DNA of 64,000 bases from JBEKHT01 sp049511715 (GCA_049511715.1 JBEKXU010000001.1:62001-126000), one strand, 5' to 3'. Shown: positions 43,528 to 51,914, numbered from the stretch's first letter. Notes: a model not told the origin generated them from the sequence alone. Made by a program: numbers and translations.

Positions 43528-45036
43528 ATGGGAGAGGAGCAGGATGCGCGTGGAGGGAGGATGTCGAATCTGCCGGGGGGCAACGACCGCCGCGGGTTGC
43601 TTGAGATGATGGAGATCCCTCGGTTGGAAATCGAAGGGAGCGGGAAGGAGCTGTCCGGTATCGCGGACGAGGTGATCGACCGAATCAATCACGAGTTCCC
43701 AGCGGAAGTGCTGCGGCGGCCTTCCAAGGAAGAGCGGCAGAAAGTCGCGGAGCGGATCGCCGTCCTTGTCCGGCAACAGGCGCTTGCGCGGAAGGTCTCG
43801 CTAAGCGGGCACACCATCCAAACGATTACCGACGAGTTGGAGCGCAGGCTGCTGGGATTGGGGTTCCTGGACCTGCTCCTGCCTCCGGCGCGGACGGACC
43901 TGACCGAGATCGCGGTCTACTCGAGCGGTCTGGTTCAGGTCATGCGCAAAGGGCAGGTGCGCTGGGAGACGGTCGATCTCTCGCCCTCCGAGGCTGAGAT
44001 CTGGAGGACCCTCGACCGGATCCTGGGGCCGCAAAACAAAGTCCTCAATGAAGCGAACCCATCCGTGAACGCCCGGCTTCCGGGCTCGGAGAGCAACCCG
44101 GGAGGCGGCCGGGTGAAGGCGCTCCATCCTGTCATTGCGCCGCCCGGCAGGAACCCGGCGGTCAATATCCGGCTCTTCGAGCAAGAGCCGGTGCGTCCGG
44201 AATGGATTCTCCGGAAGGGGATGGCATCCGTCGAGATCATGGACTTCCTGGCCGAGGAGATCCAGGGCGGGGAGAAGATCCTGATCACAGGCGGAACCAG
44301 GACAGGCAAGACGACCCTGCTTTCGGCTCTCTGCAACTACCTTCCGGAAGGCTGGCGCATCGTGAAGATTGAGGAGCCCCAGGAGATCTGGGTCGACCGC
44401 CCGACCGTGCAGACACTGGAAGCGCGCCCGGCCGCGGTGGGGACCGAGGTCAGGCCATATACCCTGGCGGATGGGGTCGACGACGCGCTGCGCCTCAGCC
44501 CCGACTACCTAATCGTTGGGGAGGTCAGAGATGGGCGCGCGGCGCTGGCGCTCTTCCGGGCACTGATGACCGGGCACAGCGGGAGCTGCACCTTCCACGC
44601 GGACACGCCTCAGGAGGCGCTGCAGCGGCTGGCCACGGTCATGGGCGCGGACGCGGGAGTGGGCAGAGCCGACGCGATGGGGATGATCGGCTCCGCGATC
44701 GATCTGATCGTGCAACTCGGGATTCGAAACGAGGTCCGGCGCGTGGTCTCTGTGGCCGGTGTTGCTCAGCATCCGCGGCAGATCGATCCGGTGCTCGTTC
44801 CTCTGTTCCGATTCCGCGCAGGCTCGCCCCCAAGTGATCCACATTGGGACGAGTTACCAGAGGAACCCCAGATGTTGGTTCTCCCGGATGGGCCGTCCGG
44901 GATTCTCCCGGAGGGATCCGAACCCCAGGCGCGGGTTCCGGGGCGGGACGGGGCGGAGGACGACGGTGCAGGACGGAAGAGGATGCAGGCAGCGGAGGCA
45001 TGGCGGGCCGGACTGACTGAGGAGGGCCACCAGTGA
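43528..45036 (+). CDS. tadA: TadA/CpaF secretion ATPase
   Basis: A 502-aa hexameric type II/IV secretion ATPase. The N-terminal domain leads to NPSVNARLPGSESNPGGGRVKAL near residue 180, then Walker A ITGGTRTGKTTLLSAL near 254, an Asp-box (EEPQEIWVDRP), Walker B DYLIVGEVRDGRA and the His-box SCTFHADTP. This is the complete set for TadA/CpaF, which powers Flp pilus extension and retraction. The C-terminal tail from about residue 445 (EEPQMLVLPDGPSGILP, SEPQARVPGRDG) is Pro/Gly-rich, encoded by dispersed repeats, and not part of the family. GAAAGG lies 7 bp before the ATG; ATG 43561 is an alternative. The stop overlaps the next start (GTGA). Confidence 0.93.
   Translation: MGEEQDARGGRMSNLPGGNDRRGLLEMMEIPRLEIEGSGKELSGIADEVIDRINHEFPAEVLRRPSKEERQKVAERIAVLVRQQALARKVSLSGHTIQTITDELERRLLGLGFLDLLLPPARTDLTEIAVYSSGLVQVMRKGQVRWETVDLSPSEAEIWRTLDRILGPQNKVLNEANPSVNARLPGSESNPGGGRVKALHPVIAPPGRNPAVNIRLFEQEPVRPEWILRKGMASVEIMDFLAEEIQGGEKILITGGTRTGKTTLLSALCNYLPEGWRIVKIEEPQEIWVDRPTVQTLEARPAAVGTEVRPYTLADGVDDALRLSPDYLIVGEVRDGRAALALFRALMTGHSGSCTFHADTPQEALQRLATVMGADAGVGRADAMGMIGSAIDLIVQLGIRNEVRRVVSVAGVAQHPRQIDPVLVPLFRFRAGSPPSDPHWDELPEEPQMLVLPDGPSGILPEGSEPQARVPGRDGAEDDGAGRKRMQAAEAWRAGLTEEGHQ
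44861..44943 (+). repeat. GAACCCCAG...GTTCCGGGG repeats, copy B (3' end of tadA)
   Basis: Segments 44861-44881 and 44920-44943 match the minus strand of 37802-37822 and 37773-37796 at 19 of 21 and 21 of 24 positions. They encode the extra C-terminal tail of the CpaF protein. Confidence 0.6.
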
Positions 45037-45917
45037 CGCTTCTCATCGCGCTTCTTGCGGGAGCGCTTGTCTTCGTGCTCTTCTCGCCGCCTTGGGAGGG
45101 GCGCAGGACCTATGCCCGGCGCGTGGAGGAGATGTTCTCGCTGGAGACGAGTCAGAGGCTGAGCGAGACCAATCCCCGCTCGTTGGATTACCGGCTGATG
45201 GCAGGAGGCGTCCCGCTGCGCCCGGTCACGTTCCGGCTTTGTACCATCGCGCTTGGGGTCGCGGCGTGCGCCCTGGTGTGGATCTTCCTTCCGGGGGTGC
45301 CGGCGGTTGCGGTCGGGGTCGTCTGCTTCTATGCGCCGCATGCCTGGCTCGCGGACCGCGTTCGAGGCCGGGGGCGCACGATCGACCGCCTTCTGCCCCT
45401 CGCGATCAGCCGCATCACGGCAGGCATCCTTGCCGGCGGATCCGTCGTTGATCTTCTGGCGCAGGTTGCAAGCTCGCTGGCTTCGGAGGGGGCCAACCCG
45501 CTCGCGCCGGAGCTCGAGCTGGCCGCGAAGGAGATGCGCTCGGGGGACCGGACGGAGGCGCTCCGGCGCCTAGCCGAACGGTCGCCCTCGGTGTCATTGG
45601 GAAACCTGGCTCAGCTCCTCAATTCGTATCTGGATGTGGGCGGGTCTTCGTATGGAGCGAGCCTGGCGGAGGCGGGAGCACGGATGCAGGAGATCCTGAC
45701 GGCGCGAGGACGAGCCCAGGCCAAGGCGGGAGATGCGGTCGTCACTGCCCGCATCATCCCGGCGGCGCTTCTGCTCGTGCTCCTGTACCTCTCGCGCGAC
45801 CCGCTGATGCACGCGGCGATGAGCGCGCTCCCCGTGCAGGTCGTCATTGGCGCGGCGATTGCGCTCATGGCGGGGGGGTATCTGGTGATGCGCTCGATGG
45901 TCCTGGAGGCCGCATGA
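45033..45917 (+). CDS. tadB: TadB-like inner-membrane platform protein
   Basis: A 294-aa protein started at GTG 45033 within the preceding stop. It has an N-terminal membrane helix (1-16), a two-helix hairpin at about 65-105, a T2SSF domain (AISRITAGILAGGSVVDLLAQVASSLASEG and following helices, about 115-230) and two C-terminal helices (about 240-292). TadB pairs with TadC to form the platform on which pilins are assembled. The stop overlaps the next start (ATGA). Confidence 0.85.
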   Translation: MTLLIALLAGALVFVLFSPPWEGRRTYARRVEEMFSLETSQRLSETNPRSLDYRLMAGGVPLRPVTFRLCTIALGVAACALVWIFLPGVPAVAVGVVCFYAPHAWLADRVRGRGRTIDRLLPLAISRITAGILAGGSVVDLLAQVASSLASEGANPLAPELELAAKEMRSGDRTEALRRLAERSPSVSLGNLAQLLNSYLDVGGSSYGASLAEAGARMQEILTARGRAQAKAGDAVVTARIIPAALLLVLLYLSRDPLMHAAMSALPVQVVIGAAIALMAGGYLVMRSMVLEAA

Positions 45918-46783
45918 CAACCCTGATTGTCCTGATCGGGGTGTGTGCTGGGCTCCTGGTCGCGGTCCTGCTCCTGGAGATCTTCCCGCCGGAGCTTCGC
46001 GGAAAGGCAGCTCGATCGATCCAGGAGTCATTCCAGCAGGCAGAGGAGCGCCCAAACGGGGTTCGGGGAGCGGCCGCCGCGATTGAAAAGCCCGTGTCGA
46101 AATGGACACCGGCGTGGCTCCTTCAGAGGATGCGCCGCGACCTGTATTGGGCCCAGCTGGGCGGAGCCTGGCGCGACTGGACACCGGGTCAGGTGCTCTC
46201 CCTGCGGATCCTCGCGGCTGGCGCGCTTGGAATCCTCGGGCTGATCGTGTTTGGAGACTTCCTGCTGGGAGCGCTGACGGCGTTTCTGGGCTGGGAGGCG
46301 CCTGGGATGCTGGTCTCGCGGGCCGGGCGTGGGCACAAGCGGCGCTTCCAGGAAGAGTTCCCGGAGTACGTCCAGCTCCTTGCGGCTCAGTCGGCCTCGG
46401 GGATCTCGCTGGAGGAGGCGCTGTCCCGGACATCAGGGTCCGTAGGCGCGGTGCCCAGCTGGATCGCGAGGGTGGTCCGCGCCTCGCAGGGTCGCAGCCT
46501 GTTCGACCAGCTGGAGAAAGAGGCGCGCGAGACAGGACTCCCTGAGCTCGTGAGTTTCGCGATCCAGCTCGAGTACGTCACGCACGGGGTGTCGCAGCAG
46601 GACCTGCTCGGGAAGCTCGCGCGGTCGATCGCGAGCGAATATCTGGGGCAGGCGGAGAGCCGAGCGGAAAGGGTCGGAGCCGAGCTGGTCGTGCCCATGG
46701 TCGTGTTCTATTTCCTCCCCTTTGTGCTGACGATCCTGGCGATCATCGGCTGGCCGATTTTGGAAAGTTTGGGAGGGTCGTAG
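45914..46783 (+). CDS. tadC: TadC-like inner-membrane platform protein
   Basis: A 289-aa protein, ATG overlapping the TadB stop. It has an N-terminal helix (1-22), a hairpin at about 98-140, and a T2SSF domain with EFPEYVQLLAAQSASGISLEEALSR (about 150-240), SIASEYLGQAESRAERVGAELVVPMVVFYFLPFVLTIL, and a terminal helix. FLPFVLTIL and the preceding ERV..ELV are characteristic of TadC. It would interact with TadB and the CpaF motor. Confidence 0.88.
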   Translation: MTTLIVLIGVCAGLLVAVLLLEIFPPELRGKAARSIQESFQQAEERPNGVRGAAAAIEKPVSKWTPAWLLQRMRRDLYWAQLGGAWRDWTPGQVLSLRILAAGALGILGLIVFGDFLLGALTAFLGWEAPGMLVSRAGRGHKRRFQEEFPEYVQLLAAQSASGISLEEALSRTSGSVGAVPSWIARVVRASQGRSLFDQLEKEARETGLPELVSFAIQLEYVTHGVSQQDLLGKLARSIASEYLGQAESRAERVGAELVVPMVVFYFLPFVLTILAIIGWPILESLGGS

Positions 46784-47092
46784 GGCAAAGGGAGGGCGAG
46801 AAAGGTGCTCGGCTCTGAGGGAAGGAAAAGCCGATTGTGAAACGTTTAGGGAGATGCTCAGGTCGGGAGGCGGCATTGCTGGATTTCCTCGCAAACAGTA
46901 AGGATGCCTGGCTGGGGGGTGGAGCTTTGATGCACGAATGCGCAAAAGTGGGTGTAGATCTTTGGTCTGGCGTTGATCCTCAGAGGCCTCGCCAGTCTCT
47001 GAGGTCGACCGAGGGTCAGGGGCTGTGACCCTCGCAGGATAGGCCGGCAGACTCGGGCCGCGTGAGGGCGACCGGGCGCGGAAGGGGGGATT
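46784..47092 (+). other. Intergenic gap inside the locus
   Basis: 309 bp between tadC and the large surface-protein gene. A 63-codon frame (46837-47028) has no ribosome site or domain. No strong promoter was found. Confidence 0.4.
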
Positions 47093-49231
47093 ATGAAGGG
47101 ATCATTCGGTCGATCGGTTCGGGCGCTGCTGGCCTGCGCGATCGCCCTGCTGGCGGGCGGAGTTCTGGTCCGCCAGCAGGCCGCCTGCGCGGGGTGCCAG
47201 CCGGGCAACTTCACCTATGACGACCCGGTCGGATGCGACTCGAGCTGCCATGTCATCTACTCAGGAAAGCTGACGGGGACATGCAACGGTGACTGCGAGG
47301 CGAGCGTCCTGCAGGGGAGCTGCTCAGGGACGAAGGGAAGTTGCACATTCCATCGCAACTACGTGAAAAAGAGTTGCGGAGGCGCGCCCGCGCCGCCGCC
47401 TGCCCCCACCGGGGGGCCTGCTCCAACCAACACGGCTGCGCCCATGCTGACCAATACACTCGCCCCTATGCCTACCTCGGCCCCGACGGACACGGCTGAG
47501 GCGACCTCAACCCCTGTCCCGACAGTCACCAGCCCGCCGGCGCCGACAGGCACGTCTGGTCCGACGGATACCGCGGTTGCGGAAGCGACCTCGACAATAC
47601 CTCCGACGGATACGTCGATCCCCAGCCCACCTTCAACGGACACGCCTCAACCCACAGCTCCTCCGGCGGACACTCCGCTGCCGACCCCAAGCCCGACGGA
47701 TACCCCTAAGCCAACCGCGACATCCACCAGCACACCCTTGCCCACGCCAACGCCTTTACCTCCCGTATTGACGAGCGAGGTGACGTGCAACCTGCCGGGT
47801 GATGGAGGCTGGTGCCGCGGGGGAGCGGACCTGCATCTTGAGGCGAGTGATCCACAAGGCCTTGGGGTTGCCATCCAGGGGGAGTTGAATGGGAGTCCCT
47901 TTCAGTGCGAGGCGACCTGCTCGCTGGATCTCCCGGAGGGGCAGGGGACGGCAAGCTTCGAGGCCGTATCGGACAGCGGGAGAACGGCCTCGGGAACCGC
48001 GACCTGGCAACTTGACAGCGTTCCTCCGGTGATCGTTTCGCAGCTCCAAGGGGGGACACTCGGGAATAACGGGTGGTACACCGCCGGCCCCGTTGACCTC
48101 GCGTGTACCGCGACAGATGTGACCTCGGGCGTCGCTGTCATCCAATACAGCGTGGACGGCGGGCTCTGGGGCGACGCGGCCATTGCGCAGGCTGACGGGC
48201 CGCACACGCTTGAGTGCCTGGCAACCGACGGGGCTGGAAACACGTCCCAGGCTCAGAAGGAGGTGAAGATCGACAGCAGTCCGCCAACAACCGTTTTCGA
48301 TGTCACTCCCAATACCTGGCTGGCAGGGACCGTGACCATCAGCGGAAGGACGGTAGGTGCCGTTTCCGGGCTGGCCGATGTCGACTTTGCTCTGGACAGC
48401 ACTTCCGACTGGATCTCGTTGGGGAGCGCGAGCGGATGGACTTATTCCTGGGACACGCGAGGTTCATCTGATGGTGGGCACAGGCTCTATGCCCGGGGTG
48501 AGGATGTGGCTGGCAATGTGGAGACCCCTCAATCTGTACAGGTGCGCGTAGACAATACTCCGCCTCAGATCTCACTCCAGTCCTCTTGGGTTCTGGGTCA
48601 GGCCGGGAAGTTCAGCGCGGAGGACAGCGGGGTCGGGATTGGGAACGTGAAAGCGGTGTTCTCAGGAAATGGGATCGATCCCCGCGAGGTGGACTACACC
48701 CAGGCGCCAGGGGAGATCGCCTGGGACGGGATTGACGGGAGTGGGGGGCATGTTGGGAACGGAACGTACCAGGTAGTCGTCACCGCCTGCGATCTCTTGC
48801 AGAATTGCGCCACGGCTCAGGCCCAGATCTTGGATCCGGCGCCGCCGCCTCCCAACCCGACAAGGCCTCGTCCTTATCCGACACTGACTGCCACGCCTAC
48901 GCCCACCTCGACGCCGATGCCCACTTTAGCGGCGACGCCAACCGGGGCGACCATGGTCGCGCTGTCGGCACGTCCGGCCAGGCCCGCGGGGGTCGTCCGG
49001 TCCGGGCAGACCGCTGCAGCAAAGGTGGCGGTCAAAGCACTGCCCAGCCCGCCTGAGCACTGGATCATCTGGCCATTTGTGGGGATGCTGGGTCTGATCA
49101 CGGCGGTGGGAACGGCCTATGCAGTGGACGGCCGTCCCAAGGAATTGCGCGCGCTCCGCAGGTCGCTTGAGCTGATTTTTCTAACGAACTTTGAGAACCA
49201 ATTCGAGGCCATCACAAAGGGGGAAAGATGA
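47093..49231 (+). CDS. Large secreted/anchored surface protein with Thr/Pro stalk and Ig-like repeats
   Basis: A 712-aa protein with GGGGGG before the ATG. A signal peptide (about 1-33) is followed by a Cys-rich region with about 12 cysteines (to residue 100). A Thr/Pro/Ala/Ser stalk spans about 100-225. Next come at least three Ig-like/OmpL47-type beta units at about 225-580 (DSVPPVIVSQLQGG, IQYSVDGGLWGDA, DGAGNTSQAQKEVKIDSSPP, DNTPPQISLQ). A second Pro/Thr stretch and one membrane helix near 656-680 (HWIIWPFVGMLGLITAVG) precede a 30-residue cytoplasmic tail. It is a good candidate for an adhesin or pilus-associated surface protein. The next start overlaps its stop (ATGA). Confidence 0.75.
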   Translation: MKGSFGRSVRALLACAIALLAGGVLVRQQAACAGCQPGNFTYDDPVGCDSSCHVIYSGKLTGTCNGDCEASVLQGSCSGTKGSCTFHRNYVKKSCGGAPAPPPAPTGGPAPTNTAAPMLTNTLAPMPTSAPTDTAEATSTPVPTVTSPPAPTGTSGPTDTAVAEATSTIPPTDTSIPSPPSTDTPQPTAPPADTPLPTPSPTDTPKPTATSTSTPLPTPTPLPPVLTSEVTCNLPGDGGWCRGGADLHLEASDPQGLGVAIQGELNGSPFQCEATCSLDLPEGQGTASFEAVSDSGRTASGTATWQLDSVPPVIVSQLQGGTLGNNGWYTAGPVDLACTATDVTSGVAVIQYSVDGGLWGDAAIAQADGPHTLECLATDGAGNTSQAQKEVKIDSSPPTTVFDVTPNTWLAGTVTISGRTVGAVSGLADVDFALDSTSDWISLGSASGWTYSWDTRGSSDGGHRLYARGEDVAGNVETPQSVQVRVDNTPPQISLQSSWVLGQAGKFSAEDSGVGIGNVKAVFSGNGIDPREVDYTQAPGEIAWDGIDGSGGHVGNGTYQVVVTACDLLQNCATAQAQILDPAPPPPNPTRPRPYPTLTATPTPTSTPMPTLAATPTGATMVALSARPARPAGVVRSGQTAAAKVAVKALPSPPEHWIIWPFVGMLGLITAVGTAYAVDGRPKELRALRRSLELIFLTNFENQFEAITKGER

Positions 49232-49848
49232 TCATTCTGGAAATCTCGCTTGCAATTGCCATCCTCGCCGGCGTGATTCTCTTTGGCGGCGTCATCGCCC
49301 TGGGCAACGAGCGCCAGCGGCGTGAGCTGGAGTCCATACGAAAAGAGGCCCAGGCCTGGGCGCTGGGCGACCTGAAGGTCAGGCGGCTGGTGCTGGAAGA
49401 GACGGTCCATGTCGACGACCCACACGCCTGGTTGAACCGCCTTGCCGAGAAAGTCCTCGGTTTTGATCCCGAGCTGGAGGCGATCCTGGCGACTGAGAAT
49501 CCCGACGCGATCGTGACCAGGGCGAAGGACGGACGGCTGATGGCCTTCTCGCCGCTTTCCCCGTCGATGCTTCGCAGTATCAAACAGAATGGATCCGGTG
49601 CAAGAAAGGGGTTCTTTGGAAATGGCCATTTTCGCTTTGCCAGCCGGCTCTTGGACATGGCCAGAAGGCATCCGTCGGTTGTTTCAGAACTCGGGAGGTC
49701 CAAGGCGATTGAGCTGAGCCTACTTGAGGTTGGGACCTCTTTTGACATTGAGGCCAGGAAAGTGTGGGAGATGGTGACCGGGAAGCGAACTCTTTCCGAC
49801 CGCTGGTGGCTGTATGTCGGCAAGAGGGGGCAGCCTGTTCCGGCGTAA
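49228..49848 (+). CDS. Membrane-anchored cytoplasmic protein of the pilus locus
   Basis: A 206-aa protein whose ATG lies in the stop of the surface-protein gene. One N-terminal helix (about 3-24, ILEISLAIAILAGVILFGGVIAL) is followed by charged helical sequence (NERQRRELESIRKEAQAWALGDLKVRRLVLEE) and a mixed alpha/beta domain ending RTLSDRWWLYVGKR. Tight coupling to the surface protein, whose cytoplasmic tail it could contact, suggests a partner or anchor. No family recognised. Confidence 0.6.
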   Translation: MIILEISLAIAILAGVILFGGVIALGNERQRRELESIRKEAQAWALGDLKVRRLVLEETVHVDDPHAWLNRLAEKVLGFDPELEAILATENPDAIVTRAKDGRLMAFSPLSPSMLRSIKQNGSGARKGFFGNGHFRFASRLLDMARRHPSVVSELGRSKAIELSLLEVGTSFDIEARKVWEMVTGKRTLSDRWWLYVGKRGQPVPA

Positions 49849-49857
49849 GGGGGGAGC

Positions 49858-50553
49858 GTGCCCCTATTGAACGTCGAGATAATTCCATGGTCGGGGGAAT
49901 TGCTGCTCATCCTTTGGCTGACTGCCTGCGTTATCTGGGATGTCAGGACCAGGACCGTGCCGGGCTGGCTCACTGTGTTCCCGCTCCTCGGAGCCGCGCT
50001 TGCTCGTCTTTTCCAGGGTATGTGGAGTGCGCCAGTCCTGGTCGCAGGGCTGATCTTGGCGTCAGATCTGCCCCGGCGTCTCCGAATCCCGGCAGCAGGT
50101 GTGCTGGTCCTTGTTCTCGTGGCGATGACGTCGATGGCAGACACGGGGATCCTTGTTGCGCTCCTGGGGGTTTGGCTTCTCTGGGAACTCTCTCTAATGG
50201 GCGGGGCGGACGCCAAGATCCTGATGGTCCTTGTGCTGATCCTGGGAGATGGGTACGTGGTATTCCCAATCGCGATCGCTGGGGCGGTGCTGGCCGTTGT
50301 CGCGGGCATCCGAAAGAAAAGGACGATCGCGTATGCCGCGGCGATTGCCCTGGGAACGCTTTTCTATCAACTCTTAGTCCTTTTACATCCGGAGGGGGTC
50401 ATCATGAAACGCTTTCTATCTGATAGCCGGGCCCTTGAATCCACGGAGGTGGCGCTCCTCATCGCAGCGGTGGTCCTCGTCGCCTATGCCGCCTACCAGG
50501 TCCTGGGCCAGAAGATCGCCGACGTCGTCATGGAGATCGCAGGGAAGTTCTGA
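49858..50553 (+). CDS. tadV: TadV-like prepilin peptidase whose frame continues into the Flp pilin
   Basis: The frame starts at GTG 49858 behind GGGGGGAG. Residues 1-182 are an A24-type prepilin peptidase with several membrane helices and both aspartates: Asp28 in IWDVRTRTVPGWLT and Asp118 in MGGADAKIL, the latter a variant of the usual GxGD. There is no stop at the end of this domain. The same frame runs on through GVIMKRFLSDSRALESTE to give a 231-aa peptidase-pilin open frame. An internal ATG with its own ribosome site (see 50404) allows the pilin to be made alone. TadV cleaves and methylates Flp prepilins in the membrane. Confidence 0.85.
   Translation: MPLLNVEIIPWSGELLLILWLTACVIWDVRTRTVPGWLTVFPLLGAALARLFQGMWSAPVLVAGLILASDLPRRLRIPAAGVLVLVLVAMTSMADTGILVALLGVWLLWELSLMGGADAKILMVLVLILGDGYVVFPIAIAGAVLAVVAGIRKKRTIAYAAAIALGTLFYQLLVLLHPEGVIMKRFLSDSRALESTEVALLIAAVVLVAYAAYQVLGQKIADVVMEIAGKF
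50404..50553 (+). CDS. flp: Flp/Fap-type pilin, internal start within the prepilin peptidase frame
   Basis: A 49-aa Flp-like pilin starting at ATG 50404, with GGAGGGGG 5 bp upstream. After a short basic leader (MKRFLSDSRA) comes LESTEVALLIAAVVLVAYAAYQVLGQKI, an acidic-plus-hydrophobic N-terminal helix typical of Flp pilins. Cleavage is expected after Ala10, giving Glu at +5, the conserved position; most Flp pilins have Gly at -1. It is in frame with the upstream peptidase with no stop between them. Confidence 0.75.
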   Translation: MKRFLSDSRALESTEVALLIAAVVLVAYAAYQVLGQKIADVVMEIAGKF

Positions 50554-50643
50554 GGAAGGGCCCATCGTCCTGAAAGAGCGGAGACGGGGCTAGGTAAGTA
50601 GCACCCATCGACAGTGCTTCACTACTGTTGGGGAGGAGTGGAG

Positions 50644-51060
50644 ATGAGATGGAGGTTCCTCAGATCCAAGAGTGGGATTGAGACTCTCGAGGCAGCCACA
50701 ACGGCACCCATTGCAATTCTGATGGTGCTGGCGGCCGTGAACCTAGGCATGGCCGTCTATGGTCAGCAGGCCGTGGAGGCGGCGGCAACCTACGGTGCCC
50801 GGATGGGCAGCGTCGCCCAAGAGTGCGCTGCCTGCTTCGCGGTGACGGATGCAAGGACGGCCATCGAGGCCGCGAAGATTGTGGAGAACCCGCAGGTCGA
50901 GGTGCTTGCGCCTGGCGGCACGGCGGGAAGCATCCTTGAGATTCGGGTCAGCGGGCAGATCCCCAACTTCATGGGTCCCCTGGCGGCCATCTTTCCGGGG
51001 CTTCCGACGGGGCCATTCAGCGTCTCGGCCCAGGCCACCTTCAGGCAAGAGGGATGGTAA
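50644..51060 (+). CDS. tadE: TadE-like minor pseudopilin
   Basis: A 138-aa protein with a strong GGGGAGGAGTGGAG ribosome site. The N-terminus RWRFLRSKSGIETLEAATTAPIAILMVLAAVNLGMAVYG shows a prepilin-type site after Gly (SKSG then IETLE with Glu at +5) and a hydrophobic helix, as in TadE/F pseudopilins processed by TadV. The mature soluble part has a Cys pair (ECAACF). A small hairpin (ACAGT and ACTGT arms near 50610-50629) precedes it and could modulate mRNA processing between the pilin and the minor pilins. Confidence 0.85.
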   Translation: MRWRFLRSKSGIETLEAATTAPIAILMVLAAVNLGMAVYGQQAVEAAATYGARMGSVAQECAACFAVTDARTAIEAAKIVENPQVEVLAPGGTAGSILEIRVSGQIPNFMGPLAAIFPGLPTGPFSVSAQATFRQEGW

Positions 51061-51506
51061 GCGTGAGGCGCCGGTGGCGAGTGCCCGGTTACTCGATGGT
51101 CTTCTGGGCCTGCTTCATTGCGCTGGTCCTGTTGCCGCTCCTAGCGCTCGCGATCGAGGTGGGGCGGTATTCGTTCGCCAGGGCGGAAGTGGCCAAAGCA
51201 GCAGATGCCGCGGCACTTGCCGCTGCCATCGAAATCGATCGCTCAGTGTTCAGAGAGACAGGCCTGGTGGTTGTCACCCCGCAGGCTTGGGCAGAGGCTC
51301 AGGCCTATGCAAGCCTGAACACGGGGTACCTGTCGTCACTGGGTGTCCATGCCATGGTGACGGGGATTGAGGTGGACAACGGGAACCGGACGGTGGAGGT
51401 GGTTGTGTCAGCGAACCTCGAGCGGCTGTTTCCCTCAATTATCCCGAACATCATGGTCTCAGAGGTTGGCCTTGCCAGTGTCAGGGCAGAAACACTGGCA
51501 CGATGA
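51054..51506 (+). CDS. tadG: TadG-like / TadE-G superfamily pilus assembly protein
   Basis: A 150-aa membrane protein overlapping the TadE stop by 7 bp. It opens with a basic segment, then VPGYSMVFWACFIALVLLPLLALAIEVGRYSFARAEVAKAADAAALAAAIEIDRS. This is the TadG/Flp_pilus PF13400 signature: a helix followed by the AD(A)AALAAA repeat. It is much shorter than classic TadG and lacks a von Willebrand domain. It closes the gene train; the next genes are on the minus strand. Confidence 0.82.
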   Translation: MVSVRRRWRVPGYSMVFWACFIALVLLPLLALAIEVGRYSFARAEVAKAADAAALAAAIEIDRSVFRETGLVVVTPQAWAEAQAYASLNTGYLSSLGVHAMVTGIEVDNGNRTVEVVVSANLERLFPSIIPNIMVSEVGLASVRAETLAR

Positions 51507-51608
51507 CCGAGGGAGACCAAACATGAATGGACGACTCCGCCATAGCATTTGAGGTTGCCCTGCGTTCATACTGAATGCCGGTCATATGTCGGTTCACTAT
51601 CGTCCGTT

Positions 51609-51914
51609 CTAGAATTCGGGAAGGTTTTCTAGATTGTCGGATGCAATCTTGTCTCGATCTGTGCGAATGTAGTTCACGCCGTTGATTGTAACGGTGCCGA
51701 CTTCCCGCCCTTTGCGCCACTTGCCGCTCCCGTCGCTCATGATGGTGATGAAAGTCTTCCCTGTCTGTATCTCTGTCACTACTTTGGTCCGTTGCCATTC
51801 CTGAGGGCTGCCTAACGTGTCACCTTTGTCCTCGCGAACCTCAACCTTGACTATATGTGTTCTCTTTTCGTTGTACTGTACTTTGGATATGCAATAGTCA
51901 GCCCACTTTTCCAT
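51609..51914 (-). CDS. DUF3892 protein
   Basis: A 101-aa protein with GGGAGGGAAG before the ATG at 51914. The sequence ADYCISKVQYNEKRTHIVKVEVREDKGDTLG, then VVTEIQTGKTFITI and VNYIRTDRDKIASDNLENLPEF, matches the DUF3892 family, small all-beta proteins of unknown function. It is monocistronic and convergent with the pilus locus. Confidence 0.8.
   Translation of the reverse strand: MEKWADYCISKVQYNEKRTHIVKVEVREDKGDTLGSPQEWQRTKVVTEIQTGKTFITIMSDGSGKWRKGREVGTVTINGVNYIRTDRDKIASDNLENLPEF

Noticed and set aside
34402..51506. Reading the locus as a conjugative element
   Set aside because: No relaxase, VirD4-type coupling protein or origin of transfer was seen in the window, so DNA transfer is not supported.
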